A stretch of DNA of 64,000 nt. Origin: Collinsella sp. 4_8_47FAA (lineage in GTDB: Bacteria > Actinomycetota > Coriobacteriia > Coriobacteriales > Coriobacteriaceae). The stretch lies in assembly GCF_000763055.1 (NCBI RefSeq), contig NZ_KN214136.1, positions 136,034 through 200,033 of the forward strand, written 5' to 3'. This document shows positions 9,633-18,620 of the stretch, one piece after another. How positions within the stretch are numbered: the stretch's first letter is position 1; each line of letters starts with the position of its first letter. A model generated the notes under the pieces. That model worked only from the letters and a program-made list of their open reading frames with translations, made no database searches and was not told the DNA's origin. The position numbers and the translations under genes were made by a program.

Positions 9633-11405
9633 ATGGCAGAACCTGAAAAGAAGGACTACGCTCGTCGTTGCGAAAGTCACGTCGAGGCCCTGCGCGCCGC
9701 AGTGCCGGGCGCTATCGAGAAGGTTGAGTGGCAGTGCGAGGACCAGCTGACGATTACCGTCAAGCAGGACAAGCTGCCCGAGGCCGTCCACTACCTGTAC
9801 TACGAGCGCTACGGCTGGATTCCCGTGATCATCGGCAACGATGAGCGCAGCCTGTGCGGCCGTTACGCCGTGTATTACGTCATCTCCATGGAGGGGGAGG
9901 ACCCCGGCTGGGTGACCGTGCGCACCGAGGTCGATCCCGCCAAGATGACGTTCCCGTCCGTGACGCCGTTCGTCCCCGCCTGCGTGTGGGGCGAGCGCGA
10001 GCTGCGCGACATGTTCGGCCTGATCCCCGAGGGTCTGCCCGACCGTCGCCGCCTGGTACTGCCCGATGACTGGCCCAGCGGCCTGTACCCGCTGCGCAAG
10101 GACTCCATGGACTACCGCTTCCGTCCCGCTCCCGCGAGCGACATGGAAAACTACGAGTTCTTGGCCGACACCAAGGGCAAGGAGACCACGCTCGTCCCCA
10201 TGGGCCCGCTGCACATTACCTCCGACGAGCCTGGCCACTTCCGCCTGTTCGTCGAGGGCGAGACTATCGTCGACGCCGACTACCGTCTGTTCTACGTGCA
10301 CCGCGGCATGGAGAAAGTCGCCGAGACGCGCCTGAACTATGATGCCGTGACGTTCCTCGCCGACCGCATCTGCGGTATCTGCGGCTGCGCCCACTCGGTG
10401 GCCTACGCCGAGGCCGTCGAGCGCGCCCAGGGCATTCATGTCCCGCCGCGCGCCCAGTACATCCGCGCCATCATGCTCGAGGTCGAGCGTCTGCACTCGC
10501 ACCTGCTCAATATTGGCCTCGCATCGCACTACACGGGCTTCGACTCCGGCTTCCAGCAGTTCTTCCGCGTCCGCGAGAAGTCCATGGACCTGGCCGAGAA
10601 GCTCTCCGGTCACCGCAAGACCTACGGTCTCAACGTGATCGGCGGCGTGCGTCGCGACATTTTGGCCGAGCAGAAGCTCTCCACGCTCACGACCATCCAC
10701 CAGCTGCGCTCCGAGGTTCAGGAGCTCGTCGACGTCTTGCTCTCCACGCCCAACTTTATCGAGCGTACGAGCGGTATCGGCATTCTGGACCGCAAGATCG
10801 CACGCGACTTCTCGCCGGTCGGCCCGCTCATGCGTGGCTCGGGCTATGCCCGCGACGTGCGCTTCGACCATCCCTTCGACGGCTACGCCGATCCGGATGT
10901 TCAGAAGATGCATGCTGCCACGGCAGACACCTGCGATGCCTTCGGCCGCACCGCCGTCCGCATCCAGGAGGTCTACGATTCGATCGACATGATCGAGACC
11001 ATGCTCGAGAACTGCCCGTCGGGCCCCATCCTCACCACGGATTGGGAGTACACCCCGCACAAGTACGCCATCGGCGCCACCGAGGCTCCGCGCGGCGAGG
11101 ACGTGCACTGGGCCATGCTCGGCAACAACCAGAAGTGCTACCGCTGGCGCGCCAAGGCGGCCACGTACAGCAACTGGCCGGTCCTGCGCTACATGTTCCG
11201 CGGCAATACCGTGGGCGACGCGGCGCTGATCGTCGGCTCGCTCGACCCGTGCTACTCCTGCACCGACCGCGTGACGGTGACCGATGTCGCCGCCAAGCGC
11301 GACCACGTGCTTGACAAGGAGCAGTTCGAGAACGTCTGGCGCGACAAGTCGCCGCTTGCGGGCGAGGGCACCATGGCCGCTCCGCTCGATGAGGAGGCGC
11401 TCTAA
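9633..11405 (+). CDS. hyfG: [NiFe] hydrogenase large subunit, group 4 (HyfG/HycE)
   Basis: A 590-residue catalytic subunit that reduces protons to H2. The first ~170 residues form a NuoC-like domain (ELRDMFGLIPEGLPDRRRL) and the rest is the NuoD-like hydrogenase domain. Both nickel-binding pairs are intact: RICGICGCAH near residue 247 and DPCYSCTDR near residue 540. Following DPCYSCTDR there is a ~50-residue tail, consistent with the C-terminal peptide that HycI-type proteases remove after nickel insertion (after the Arg in E. coli HycE). A protease gene is encoded downstream in the same operon. Confidence 0.95.
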   Translation: MAEPEKKDYARRCESHVEALRAAVPGAIEKVEWQCEDQLTITVKQDKLPEAVHYLYYERYGWIPVIIGNDERSLCGRYAVYYVISMEGEDPGWVTVRTEVDPAKMTFPSVTPFVPACVWGERELRDMFGLIPEGLPDRRRLVLPDDWPSGLYPLRKDSMDYRFRPAPASDMENYEFLADTKGKETTLVPMGPLHITSDEPGHFRLFVEGETIVDADYRLFYVHRGMEKVAETRLNYDAVTFLADRICGICGCAHSVAYAEAVERAQGIHVPPRAQYIRAIMLEVERLHSHLLNIGLASHYTGFDSGFQQFFRVREKSMDLAEKLSGHRKTYGLNVIGGVRRDILAEQKLSTLTTIHQLRSEVQELVDVLLSTPNFIERTSGIGILDRKIARDFSPVGPLMRGSGYARDVRFDHPFDGYADPDVQKMHAATADTCDAFGRTAVRIQEVYDSIDMIETMLENCPSGPILTTDWEYTPHKYAIGATEAPRGEDVHWAMLGNNQKCYRWRAKAATYSNWPVLRYMFRGNTVGDAALIVGSLDPCYSCTDRVTVTDVAAKRDHVLDKEQFENVWRDKSPLAGEGTMAAPLDEEAL

Positions 11406-11406
11406 T

Positions 11407-12123
11407 ATGCTGAAGCTTTGGAAGGTTAACGCCAAGGCCGGCGACGCGACGGTCAAGTACCCGTTTGCGCCGTTCCCCACCAACAAGGACATGCGCGGCA
11501 AGCCCGAGCACAATGCCGAGCTCTGCATCGCCTGTGGAGCCTGCGGCGTGGCGTGCCCGGCCGATGCCATTCGCATGGACACCGACCTTGCGGCTGATAC
11601 CATCACCTGGTCGATCGACTACGGTCGCTGCATCTTTTGCGGCCGCTGTGAGGAAGCCTGCCCCATGGAGGCCATCAAGCTCACCGATGAGTTTGAGCTG
11701 GCCGTCATGAGCAAGGACGACCTCACCAGCAAGAGCGTCTACACGCTCGAGCACTGCTCGCGCTGCGGCAAGCCGTTCGCCCCGCACAAGGAGATCGACT
11801 ACGCCAAGCGCCTGCTGCAAAAGGCCGGCGGCATGGAGGCCGAGCAGGCCGCCCGTACCGTCGGTATGTGCCAGGAGTGCAAGCGCGAGCTCGACGCCCT
11901 GCGCGCCGCCTCGGCCGTAAAGACCGGCAACGCGCACGGCATGGCTGCCAACGAGACGCTTGCGTCCGGTGAGCCCCAGGGCCCCGGCATGGAGTATCTG
12001 GGCGGCCACGGTGTGAACCCGGAGTATATCGACCGCGAGCTCAACCCCGATGCGCCCGAGATTCCCGCCGGTCCGGCGCCGGTCGAGGGCATCATCATGG
12101 ATTTTGAAACGAAGGAGGAGTAA
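11407..12123 (+). CDS. hyfH: Hydrogenase Fe-S subunit (HyfH/HycF, NuoI-like)
   Basis: This 238-residue ferredoxin-type subunit links HyfA to the small subunit. Two [4Fe-4S] motifs are visible, CIACGACGVACP near residue 40 and CIFCGRCEEACP near 77, followed by the CxxC pairs CSRCGKPF and CQECKRE that also occur in E. coli HycF. The C-terminal ~55 residues (rich in Gly, Pro and Glu) exceed the usual ~180-residue length. The ATG one base after the hyfG stop is chosen because its product begins like HycF; the open frame extends further upstream only as an overlap inside hyfG. Confidence 0.92.
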   Translation: MLKLWKVNAKAGDATVKYPFAPFPTNKDMRGKPEHNAELCIACGACGVACPADAIRMDTDLAADTITWSIDYGRCIFCGRCEEACPMEAIKLTDEFELAVMSKDDLTSKSVYTLEHCSRCGKPFAPHKEIDYAKRLLQKAGGMEAEQAARTVGMCQECKRELDALRAASAVKTGNAHGMAANETLASGEPQGPGMEYLGGHGVNPEYIDRELNPDAPEIPAGPAPVEGIIMDFETKEE

Positions 12124-12125
12124 CC

Positions 12126-12908
12126 ATGGCCGAACCCACGCTTTTGCCCGAGCGGCTTCAGTACCGCCCGACCAAGATCGAGCTCGACGAGAGCATCGAG
12201 AAGGCCAAGGCGACCCTTCTTAAGAAGATCAAGCGCTCGGTGTACGTCTACCGTGTCGACTGCGGCGGCTGCAACGGCTGCGAGATCGAGATCTTCGGTT
12301 CCATCACGCCCGTCTTCGACGTCGAGCGCTTTGGCATCAAGGTCGTGCCCTCGCCCCGTCACGCCGATGTGCTGCTGTACACCGGTGCCGTGACGCGTGC
12401 CATGCGCATGCCGGCCCTGCGCGCCTTTGAAGCCGCACCCGATCCCAAGATCGTGGTGTCCTATGGCGCGTGTGGCTGCACCGGCGGCATCTTCTACGAC
12501 AACTACTGCGTCTGGGGCGGCACGGACAAGATTCTGCCGGTCGATGTCTACATCCCCGGCTGCCCGCCCAGCCCCGCGCAGACCGTCTACGGCTTTGCTA
12601 TGGCACTCGGTCTGCTGGACCAAAAGCTGCATGCCGAGACCACGGTGGAGGCCGCCGGCGAGCAGGCCGATATCCTGCACCCCGGCGTGCCGTACAAGCT
12701 GCGCGTTGCCATCGAGCGCGAGGCTCGTGCCATGAGCGGCTACCGTTACGGTCGCGACCTGGCCAACGAGTTCATGGATACGCTCGAGGGCGCGCCCAAG
12801 GGCGATATCCGCGGTGCCATGGCGCTGCTCATCGACAAGCAGGACGATCCGCGCCGCGTCGAGGTGTACTCGGCGCTGCAGGATCTGGTGCTGGCCGGAG
12901 GTCGCTAG
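12126..12908 (+). CDS. hyfI: [NiFe] hydrogenase small subunit, group 4 (HyfI/HycG)
   Basis: A 260-residue NuoB-like subunit holding the proximal [4Fe-4S] cluster. Ligands are visible as DCGGCNGCE near residue 45, GACGCTGG near 116 and IPGCPPSP near 146. It lacks the twin-arginine leader and the second cluster domain of periplasmic uptake hydrogenases, as expected for a cytoplasm-facing H2-evolving enzyme. RBS AAGGAGGAG precedes the ATG. hycH starts directly after its stop codon. Confidence 0.94.
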   Translation: MAEPTLLPERLQYRPTKIELDESIEKAKATLLKKIKRSVYVYRVDCGGCNGCEIEIFGSITPVFDVERFGIKVVPSPRHADVLLYTGAVTRAMRMPALRAFEAAPDPKIVVSYGACGCTGGIFYDNYCVWGGTDKILPVDVYIPGCPPSPAQTVYGFAMALGLLDQKLHAETTVEAAGEQADILHPGVPYKLRVAIEREARAMSGYRYGRDLANEFMDTLEGAPKGDIRGAMALLIDKQDDPRRVEVYSALQDLVLAGGR

Positions 12909-13490
12909 ATGGAGCTCACGGACCGCTCTGGTTACTTTGCGGGCCCCGGCATGCTCGGCGGTTCTTTTGGCGATGCCTCGCGCGCAAGCGACGAGGCCGC
13001 CGAGGGCGTCGCCGACCCCTGCCTGGGCCATGCGCCCGACCAGGTGGTCTTCTATGAGCTCACGCGTAAGTTTGTGGAGACCGAGGAAGACGTTCCCCAG
13101 GAGGCCTGCGACGTGCTGTACTACACGCTCGCCGTGGGCCACCACACCGGCGTGCTCGATTGCTTTGAGCCGCGCCTGTCGGTGCCGGTGAACGTGTTCT
13201 ATTCGCTCGTCGACGCGCTGCCGGAGGGGGAGGCCAAAACCAAGTTTGAGGCCATCCGTTCCTTTGGTGAGTGCCAGCTCGACAAGGCTGCTGTGCCGTC
13301 GCTCCTCGAGGCCTGCGATACGCTGCTCGACGAGCGCGGTTTTCGCGGTTCGGCCAAGGCTGGCATCTCGGTGTTCGATGCCGACTTTGGCCTGCATGCC
13401 CAGCAGGTCGCGTTCTTAATGAAGTTTCGCGATCTGATTGAGCGCGTGCGCGATGTGTCGGGCGTGTATCTGACGGGAAGGTTGCAGTAA
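12909..13490 (+). CDS. hycH: Formate hydrogenlyase maturation protein (HycH/HyfJ family)
   Basis: A 193-residue protein with the HycH-family segment VFYELTRKFVE followed by YYTLAVGHHTGVLDCF (residues ~45-85). HycH is a chaperone-like factor for large-subunit maturation and is not part of the final complex. It begins immediately after hyfI and overlaps hycI by one base (TAATG), as expected for coupled maturation genes. Confidence 0.88.
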   Translation: MELTDRSGYFAGPGMLGGSFGDASRASDEAAEGVADPCLGHAPDQVVFYELTRKFVETEEDVPQEACDVLYYTLAVGHHTGVLDCFEPRLSVPVNVFYSLVDALPEGEAKTKFEAIRSFGECQLDKAAVPSLLEACDTLLDERGFRGSAKAGISVFDADFGLHAQQVAFLMKFRDLIERVRDVSGVYLTGRLQ

Positions 13491-13993
13491 TGGGTCGCGT
13501 TGTGGATGGTCGTGTGAACGGCGCCCCGTTTGCGGGTATCGTGCTCACGGCGGGAAGCGTGCTGCGTGCCGACGATGCCGCCGGCCCCGTGCTCTCCAAA
13601 AAGATGGAGGACGCGCCCATTGCCGGTTGGTACACCATCGACGGCGGCCAAACGCCCGAGGACGACATCATCGAGGTCAAGCGCGAGCGTCCGCCGCGTT
13701 TGGTTTTGGTCGATGCCGCCGACATGGCGCTGCCCGTCGGTGCCATCCGCCTGCTCGACAAACGTGACGTGGCCCGCAAGTCGATGTTCACCACGCATTC
13801 GCTCCCTTTGTCGATTCTGATCGAGGAAATCGAGCAATCGTGCGAAGATATCGTCTTCATAGGGATTCAGCCGGGCGATACGGAGTTTTACAACCCTATG
13901 TCCCCGGAGGTCTTTGACGCCGTCGACGCCGTGTACGACGCCGTGGCCGCCAACGACTTTTCCCACTTTGTCCGCTTGGGGCAAGAGCAATAG
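13490..13993 (+). CDS. hycI: Hydrogenase maturation endopeptidase (HycI type)
   Basis: A 167-residue M52-family protease that trims the C-terminus of the large subunit after nickel insertion. The expected acidic and histidine nickel-sensing residues are present: an Asp pair in LRADDAAGP near residue 25, VDAADMA near 75, and TTHSLPLS near 102. The usual GNPL segment before the first Asp reads GSVLR here, as in other divergent HycI proteins. Its presence in the operon matches the cleavable tail on HyfG. Confidence 0.9.
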   Translation: MGRVVDGRVNGAPFAGIVLTAGSVLRADDAAGPVLSKKMEDAPIAGWYTIDGGQTPEDDIIEVKRERPPRLVLVDAADMALPVGAIRLLDKRDVARKSMFTTHSLPLSILIEEIEQSCEDIVFIGIQPGDTEFYNPMSPEVFDAVDAVYDAVAANDFSHFVRLGQEQ

Positions 13994-14032
13994 GAGCGCT
14001 TGTCCCTGCTGATTAGGAAAGAAGTGATTGAC

Positions 14033-14872
14033 ATGGCAGATTCCAAGGTGGAGTACCCCGCTCCTGATTGCCTGGCACCCGCCGCGATCGAGGCCAAGAC
14101 CGAGGCCGCCGGCGTGACCAAGGCTAACCTGCCGGTCGCAAAGGCCTTTGTTTTGGCGATGTTCGCCGGCGCGTTCATTGCCTTCGGCGGCCTGTTCTTT
14201 ACCGTGTTCTTGAGCGATAGCACGCTGGGCTGGGGCGCCCAGCGCGTCGTGGGCGGCCTGTGCTTTTGCCTGGGCCTGGTGCTGGTGCTGGTGTGCGGCG
14301 CCGAGCTGTTTACTGGCAATTCGCTTATGGTCTGCGCACTCAAGAGCAAAAAGATCACCCTGGTCCAGACGCTCAAGGCTTGGGTCGTCGTATGGGTCGG
14401 TAACTTTGTCGGTGCCCTGTTCATCGTCTTTTTGGTGTACATGGCCGGCATTTACAAGCTCAACGGCGAGGCGGTCGCCAACTCCATGGTGAGCGTCGCC
14501 GCCGGCAAGGTGACGGTCGACTGGGTGACGATCTTCTTCCGCGGCATCCTGTGCAACATCTTTGTGTGCCTGGCCGTGTGGATTGGCACTGCGGGCAAGA
14601 CCGTAGTCGATAAGGTTGTGGGCATTTTGCTGCCCATCGCCGCCTTTGTGGCCTGCGGTTTTGAGCACTGCGTTGCCAACATGTACTTTTTGCCCATGGG
14701 TGCCGTGATGCACGCGTGCGGCTATGGTGCCAAGGTTGCCGGGGCCGATGCGCTCAACGTCGCGGGTATTGCGTTTAACCTATCCGCCGCCACGCTGGGC
14801 AACATCGTGGGCGGCGCGGTTCTGATCGCGCTCGGCTACTGGTTTGTCTACGCCAAGAAGTCCGAGGCGTAA
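14033..14872 (+). CDS. focA: Formate channel, FocA/formate-nitrite transporter family
   Basis: A 279-residue, six-helix membrane channel that moves formate across the membrane and so supplies FdhF. Family features seen: VVGGLCFCLGLVLVLVCGAE and LFTGNS in the middle, and VACGFEHCVANMYFLPMG near residue 210 (the conserved FEH...N segment). The first ~30 residues are a soluble Ala/Glu-rich extension. The ATG is chosen because AGGAAAGAAG lies 8 nt upstream; the frame is open 11 codons further but has no RBS. The gene closes the FHL operon and is followed by a strong terminator. Confidence 0.92.
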   Translation: MADSKVEYPAPDCLAPAAIEAKTEAAGVTKANLPVAKAFVLAMFAGAFIAFGGLFFTVFLSDSTLGWGAQRVVGGLCFCLGLVLVLVCGAELFTGNSLMVCALKSKKITLVQTLKAWVVVWVGNFVGALFIVFLVYMAGIYKLNGEAVANSMVSVAAGKVTVDWVTIFFRGILCNIFVCLAVWIGTAGKTVVDKVVGILLPIAAFVACGFEHCVANMYFLPMGAVMHACGYGAKVAGADALNVAGIAFNLSAATLGNIVGGAVLIALGYWFVYAKKSEA

Positions 14873-14893
14873 GGTACCGTCTGTTTGACGTTG

Positions 14894-14929
14894 GCCTCCC
14901 GCGGGGCGTTGCCGTGCGGGAGGCTTTTT
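14894..14929 (+). terminator. Rho-independent terminator of the FHL operon
   Basis: A perfect nine-base-pair stem GCCTCCCGC/GCGGGAGGC is followed directly by TTTTT. It lies 21 nt after focA and separates the FHL operon from the selenium/molybdenum genes. Confidence 0.92.
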
Positions 14930-14992
14930 GGGTCTGGGCTCGTTGCCGGGCTGTTGGCCTGTTGTGTTTGGCTGATGAAAGGGGTAATCGAG

Positions 14993-17110
14993 ATGGCATC
15001 TGCTGTGGAGCGTGACGGTCGCGCCGTGGTGACCACATGCGGGGGATGCTATGCCGATTGCGCCTTTGCGGCCCATGTTGAGGATGGGCGTGTGGTGGCC
15101 GAGTTGCCGGTGCCGGGGCATCCGTGCACGGCACGAGCCCTGTGCGCCCGCGGACGGCATCGCCTGGCAATGCCGTTTGACGAGCGCGACCGCATCATGC
15201 ACCCCATGCGACGCCGCCAGGATGGCTCGGGGTTCGATGCGATTTCCTGGGACGAGGCGTTTGCCCAGATTGCCGAGCGCCTTTTGGGGATTGTTGACGA
15301 GCACGGGCCTCGTGCGCTGGGCATGACGCTCGGCGTGCCCTCGTTCGACCGCTACTGGGCGTATCGCTTTATGCATGCGCTGGGCTCGCCCAACGTGTAC
15401 GGTGCCGATGGCGCCTGCGAGGTAAGCCGTCTCACTGGCTGGGAGCATAGTTTGGGCTATAGTCCCGCCTCCGACCTGGCGCACACCGATTGCATCATGT
15501 ATTTGGGGCGTTCCATTGTCGATTCGTCGACGATGGGGGCCGTTGATGCGCTCAACGATGCGCGCCGGCGCGGGGCGAAGATCATCGTGGTCGACCCCCG
15601 GCGCAGCGGCTCGGCTGCGCTTGCCGACCGCTGGCTGCGCGTACGCCCGGGCTGCGACCTGGCCTTGCTGCTGGGCATTGTGCATGTGCTCATTGCCGAG
15701 GGCCTGTACGACCACGAGTTCGTTGCCCGCTATACCACGGGTTTTGACGAGCTGGCGCAGACTGCTGCTGTTTGGACGCCCGAGTGGGCTGAGTCGATGT
15801 GCGATGTGCCGGCCGCAGAGATTGTCGCCACGGCGCGCGATCTGGCTGCCGCCGCGCCTGCCGCCGTGGTGGATGCGGGCTTTCACGGTGGCATCGGTAT
15901 CGCGTATGCCAATAGCACCCAGACCGCGCGCGCTATCTGCTTGGTCGATGCGCTGCTGGGCTGTATCGGGCATGCGGGCGGTGCGCTCAACCCGCCCACG
16001 CCGCTTTTGTTGGGCGACCTCGATCCCGCACGTTTTGCGACGCCGCCGGTGCCGCGCGGGCCCAAGCTGGGGTCCGCGCGCTATCCACTGGTCGATCCGG
16101 TGCGCGGCCTGTGCACGACCATCGGTCAGTCGATTCTCGCCGGCGATTTGCGTGGGCTCATCGTCTATGCCAGTAACCCTGGTGCGGGCTATGGCAATGC
16201 TGAGGCGTGGCTATCGATTCTGGAACAGCTTGACCTGCTCGTGACCGTTGATATTCGATGGTCCGAGACGGCACGCGTGTCAGATTTCGTGCTGCCCGAT
16301 GTGACGTATCTGGAGGCCGACCGCGGCGTGGGTACGGTCGTGGGCGCCAACGATGCGCGCGTGTTCTACCGCAACGCCGTGCTGCCTGTGCAGCATGACG
16401 ACACACGTCCCGGTCGGGAGATTTTTGCCGGTCTGGCGCAGGCGTGTGGTGTGGGCGAGTACTTCCAGTTTGCGTCTGACGATCTGACGGCTGCCCAGGT
16501 GGCGCCTTTTGGGATCGATCTGGACGAGCTCAAGGAGCGCGGCTGGGCCGACACGGGCGTTGCGCTGCCGTCGCGTACGGGCGAGCCGGTGATTCCGCTT
16601 GCCGGCGGCAAGATTGCGCTGGCAAGCGACATATGGGAGCGAGCCGGCATGGGTCGTGTGCCCGACTGGATCGCGCCCATGGTGGAGCCTGGCCCAGGGA
16701 TGTTTCGCCTCATTAGCGGTAACCGGCCCTTTGAGTCGCATACCTCGCGCAGACTCGCGGCGGCCGGTGCCGCCGAGGTGGGGTCGGACTTGGACGCCGT
16801 GCAGATGAACGCCGATGTCGCCGCTCGCATGGGTATCGTCGATGGCGAGGCCGCCGAGCTTGTGAGCGACATGGGCCGCGACCGCGTGCGCGTGGAGACG
16901 ACGCCCTATCTGCATCCGGCGTGCATCTTTACGTCGGCCGCCCCCGGTGGCCGTTCGTTTGGCGCCGATGCCGGTGGCGCTCAGGCCTTGGGCGTAGGCC
17001 CGCTCGACCATACGCCGTTGCGTTGGGACCCGTTGACGGGCGCCGCGCTCACTCAGGAAAACGCCGTTCGCGTGGAAAAGATCACGGAGCACGTGGATAA
17101 TAACGAGTAA
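14993..17110 (+). CDS. Molybdopterin (bis-MGD) oxidoreductase, DMSO reductase family
   Basis: A 705-residue enzyme of the FdhF/PhsA/DMSO reductase superfamily; the substrate is not identifiable. An N-terminal [4Fe-4S] motif TCGGCYADC with a fourth Cys near residue 50 is followed by the bis-MGD domains and the C-terminal dinucleotide-binding barrel. At the position equivalent to Sec140 of FdhF the sequence reads GACEVSRLTG, so the molybdenum ligand is probably this Cys, and no in-frame TGA exists. There is no Tat signal, so it is probably cytosolic. No Fe-S or membrane partner is encoded beside it, which is unusual. Start: ATG with AAAGGGG upstream; the frame is open through the terminator further upstream, which cannot be coding. 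selA follows after 52 nt and may be co-transcribed. Confidence 0.85.
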   Translation: MASAVERDGRAVVTTCGGCYADCAFAAHVEDGRVVAELPVPGHPCTARALCARGRHRLAMPFDERDRIMHPMRRRQDGSGFDAISWDEAFAQIAERLLGIVDEHGPRALGMTLGVPSFDRYWAYRFMHALGSPNVYGADGACEVSRLTGWEHSLGYSPASDLAHTDCIMYLGRSIVDSSTMGAVDALNDARRRGAKIIVVDPRRSGSAALADRWLRVRPGCDLALLLGIVHVLIAEGLYDHEFVARYTTGFDELAQTAAVWTPEWAESMCDVPAAEIVATARDLAAAAPAAVVDAGFHGGIGIAYANSTQTARAICLVDALLGCIGHAGGALNPPTPLLLGDLDPARFATPPVPRGPKLGSARYPLVDPVRGLCTTIGQSILAGDLRGLIVYASNPGAGYGNAEAWLSILEQLDLLVTVDIRWSETARVSDFVLPDVTYLEADRGVGTVVGANDARVFYRNAVLPVQHDDTRPGREIFAGLAQACGVGEYFQFASDDLTAAQVAPFGIDLDELKERGWADTGVALPSRTGEPVIPLAGGKIALASDIWERAGMGRVPDWIAPMVEPGPGMFRLISGNRPFESHTSRRLAAAGAAEVGSDLDAVQMNADVAARMGIVDGEAAELVSDMGRDRVRVETTPYLHPACIFTSAAPGGRSFGADAGGAQALGVGPLDHTPLRWDPLTGAALTQENAVRVEKITEHVDNNE

Positions 17111-17162
17111 TTGACTCAGCTGATGTATTCGACTGATCCACGTTTCTTTTGAAAGGCCGCAC

Positions 17163-18620
17163 ATGAGCGATAGCCAGAACATGTCCGATGAGGTGCGCGC
17201 CCGCCTGCGCGCCATTCCCTCCGTCAACGAGCTGCTTGCCGAGTGGCCGGTGGTGAAGGCGGCGGGGGAGACCTGCGACGCGGTGGTGCATGCCGCCGTC
17301 ACGGCCGAGCTCGACGAGGAGCGCGCAGCCATTCGCGCCGGTGCCGCCCCACGCTCTAAGCGTGACTTGGCCTCGGCGATCGAGTGGCGTGCGCATCGCT
17401 CCGCACTGCCGAGCCTGCGCCCTGCCGTCAACGCTACGGGCGTGGTCATCCATACCAACTTGGGCCGCGCCCCGCTTGCGGAGTCGGCCGCCAAGGCCGT
17501 GGCCGAGGTCGCGCGCGGCTACAGCACGCTCGAGTACAGCGTGGACACCTGCTCGCGCGGATCGCGCAAAGAGCATGCCGCGCAGCTCATCCGCTCGCTT
17601 ACCGGAGCCGAGGATGCGCTGGTCGTTAATAATAACGCGGCCGCCGTGCTGTTGGTGCTGGCGACCCATGCCGCAGGCAAGGAGGTCATCGTCAGCCGCG
17701 GCGAGCTTGTCGAGATCGGCGGCAGCTTCCGTATCCCCGATGTTATGGAGGCCTCGGGTGCCAAGCTCGTTGAGGTCGGGGCCACCAACCGCACGCATTT
17801 GAGCGACTACGAGCGCGCCATTACGCCCGATACGGCAATGATCCTCAAGGTCCATCCTTCCAACTATCGCATCGAGGGTTTTCACGAGGAAGTGGGCTCT
17901 CGGGAGCTTGCGGCGCTTGCTCACAAGCATGGCCTGCTGTTCTACGAGGACCAGGGCTCGGGCGCGCTGTTGCCCGACGATATCTTGGTGCGCGGCGGCG
18001 AAGAAACCACGCCGGCTTCGGTTTCGGCGGGGCTCGATCTGGTGTCGTGCTCGGGCGATAAACTGCTCGGTGCAGCACAGGCGGGCATCATCATGGGCCG
18101 TCGTGACCTGGTCCAGGCCTGTGGGTCACATCCGCTTATGCGCGCCCTGCGCCCGGGCAAACTGGCTCTGTCGGCGCTCGAGGCCACGCTGCGTATCTAC
18201 ATGGACGGCGCTGATGTTGCCCATCGCGATATTCCGGTGCTCAGCATGCTTACGCTGCCGCAGGCCCATTTGGAGCGACGTGCCCGTAAGCTGCGCGATC
18301 GTATGGTCGCCGGGCTCGATAAGGCTGGTTGCCCGCGCGCCATTCAGGTGGAGATCGTCGAGGAGTCGTCGACTCCTGGCGGCGGCTCGCTGCCTACCGT
18401 CGAGCTGCCCACGATGTGCGTGGCCGTCTGCCCGGTCGACGGGCGCCTGTCCCTCGACGCGCTCAAGCGCTCTCTCGTCCAAGACTTCGATACGCCGGTC
18501 GTCACGCGCGCCTCGCACGACCGCATTCTGTTTGATGTACGCACGCTCGTGGGCGACCGCGATATCGAGACGGCGGCATCGACGCTCGTCGCGTGCGTTG
18601 AGAAGGCGATTGCTCGATGA
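17163..18620 (+). CDS. selA: L-seryl-tRNA(Sec) selenium transferase
   Basis: A 485-residue PLP enzyme that converts Ser-tRNA(Sec) to Sec-tRNA(Sec) with selenophosphate. Seen: the N-terminal segment IPSVNELL, then NATGVVIHTNLGRAPL near residue 90, and the PLP-lysine motif SGDKLLGAAQAG near residue 299. Length is typical (E. coli 463). RBS GAAAGG precedes the ATG. It overlaps selB by 4 nt (ATGA), forming a coupled selAB pair. Its target in this window is fdhF. Confidence 0.97.
   Translation: MSDSQNMSDEVRARLRAIPSVNELLAEWPVVKAAGETCDAVVHAAVTAELDEERAAIRAGAAPRSKRDLASAIEWRAHRSALPSLRPAVNATGVVIHTNLGRAPLAESAAKAVAEVARGYSTLEYSVDTCSRGSRKEHAAQLIRSLTGAEDALVVNNNAAAVLLVLATHAAGKEVIVSRGELVEIGGSFRIPDVMEASGAKLVEVGATNRTHLSDYERAITPDTAMILKVHPSNYRIEGFHEEVGSRELAALAHKHGLLFYEDQGSGALLPDDILVRGGEETTPASVSAGLDLVSCSGDKLLGAAQAGIIMGRRDLVQACGSHPLMRALRPGKLALSALEATLRIYMDGADVAHRDIPVLSMLTLPQAHLERRARKLRDRMVAGLDKAGCPRAIQVEIVEESSTPGGGSLPTVELPTMCVAVCPVDGRLSLDALKRSLVQDFDTPVVTRASHDRILFDVRTLVGDRDIETAASTLVACVEKAIAR

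Noticed and set aside
522..9634. Long minus-strand open frames opposite fdhF and the hyf genes
   Set aside because: They are antisense shadows caused by GC-rich codon bias; their translations are low-complexity (Asp, Glu, His, Arg, Gly-rich) with no domains, and the plus-strand proteins are unmistakable.
14993..17110. The orphan molybdoenzyme as a second selenoprotein
   Set aside because: There is no in-frame TGA; the equivalent position carries Cys in GACEVSR.
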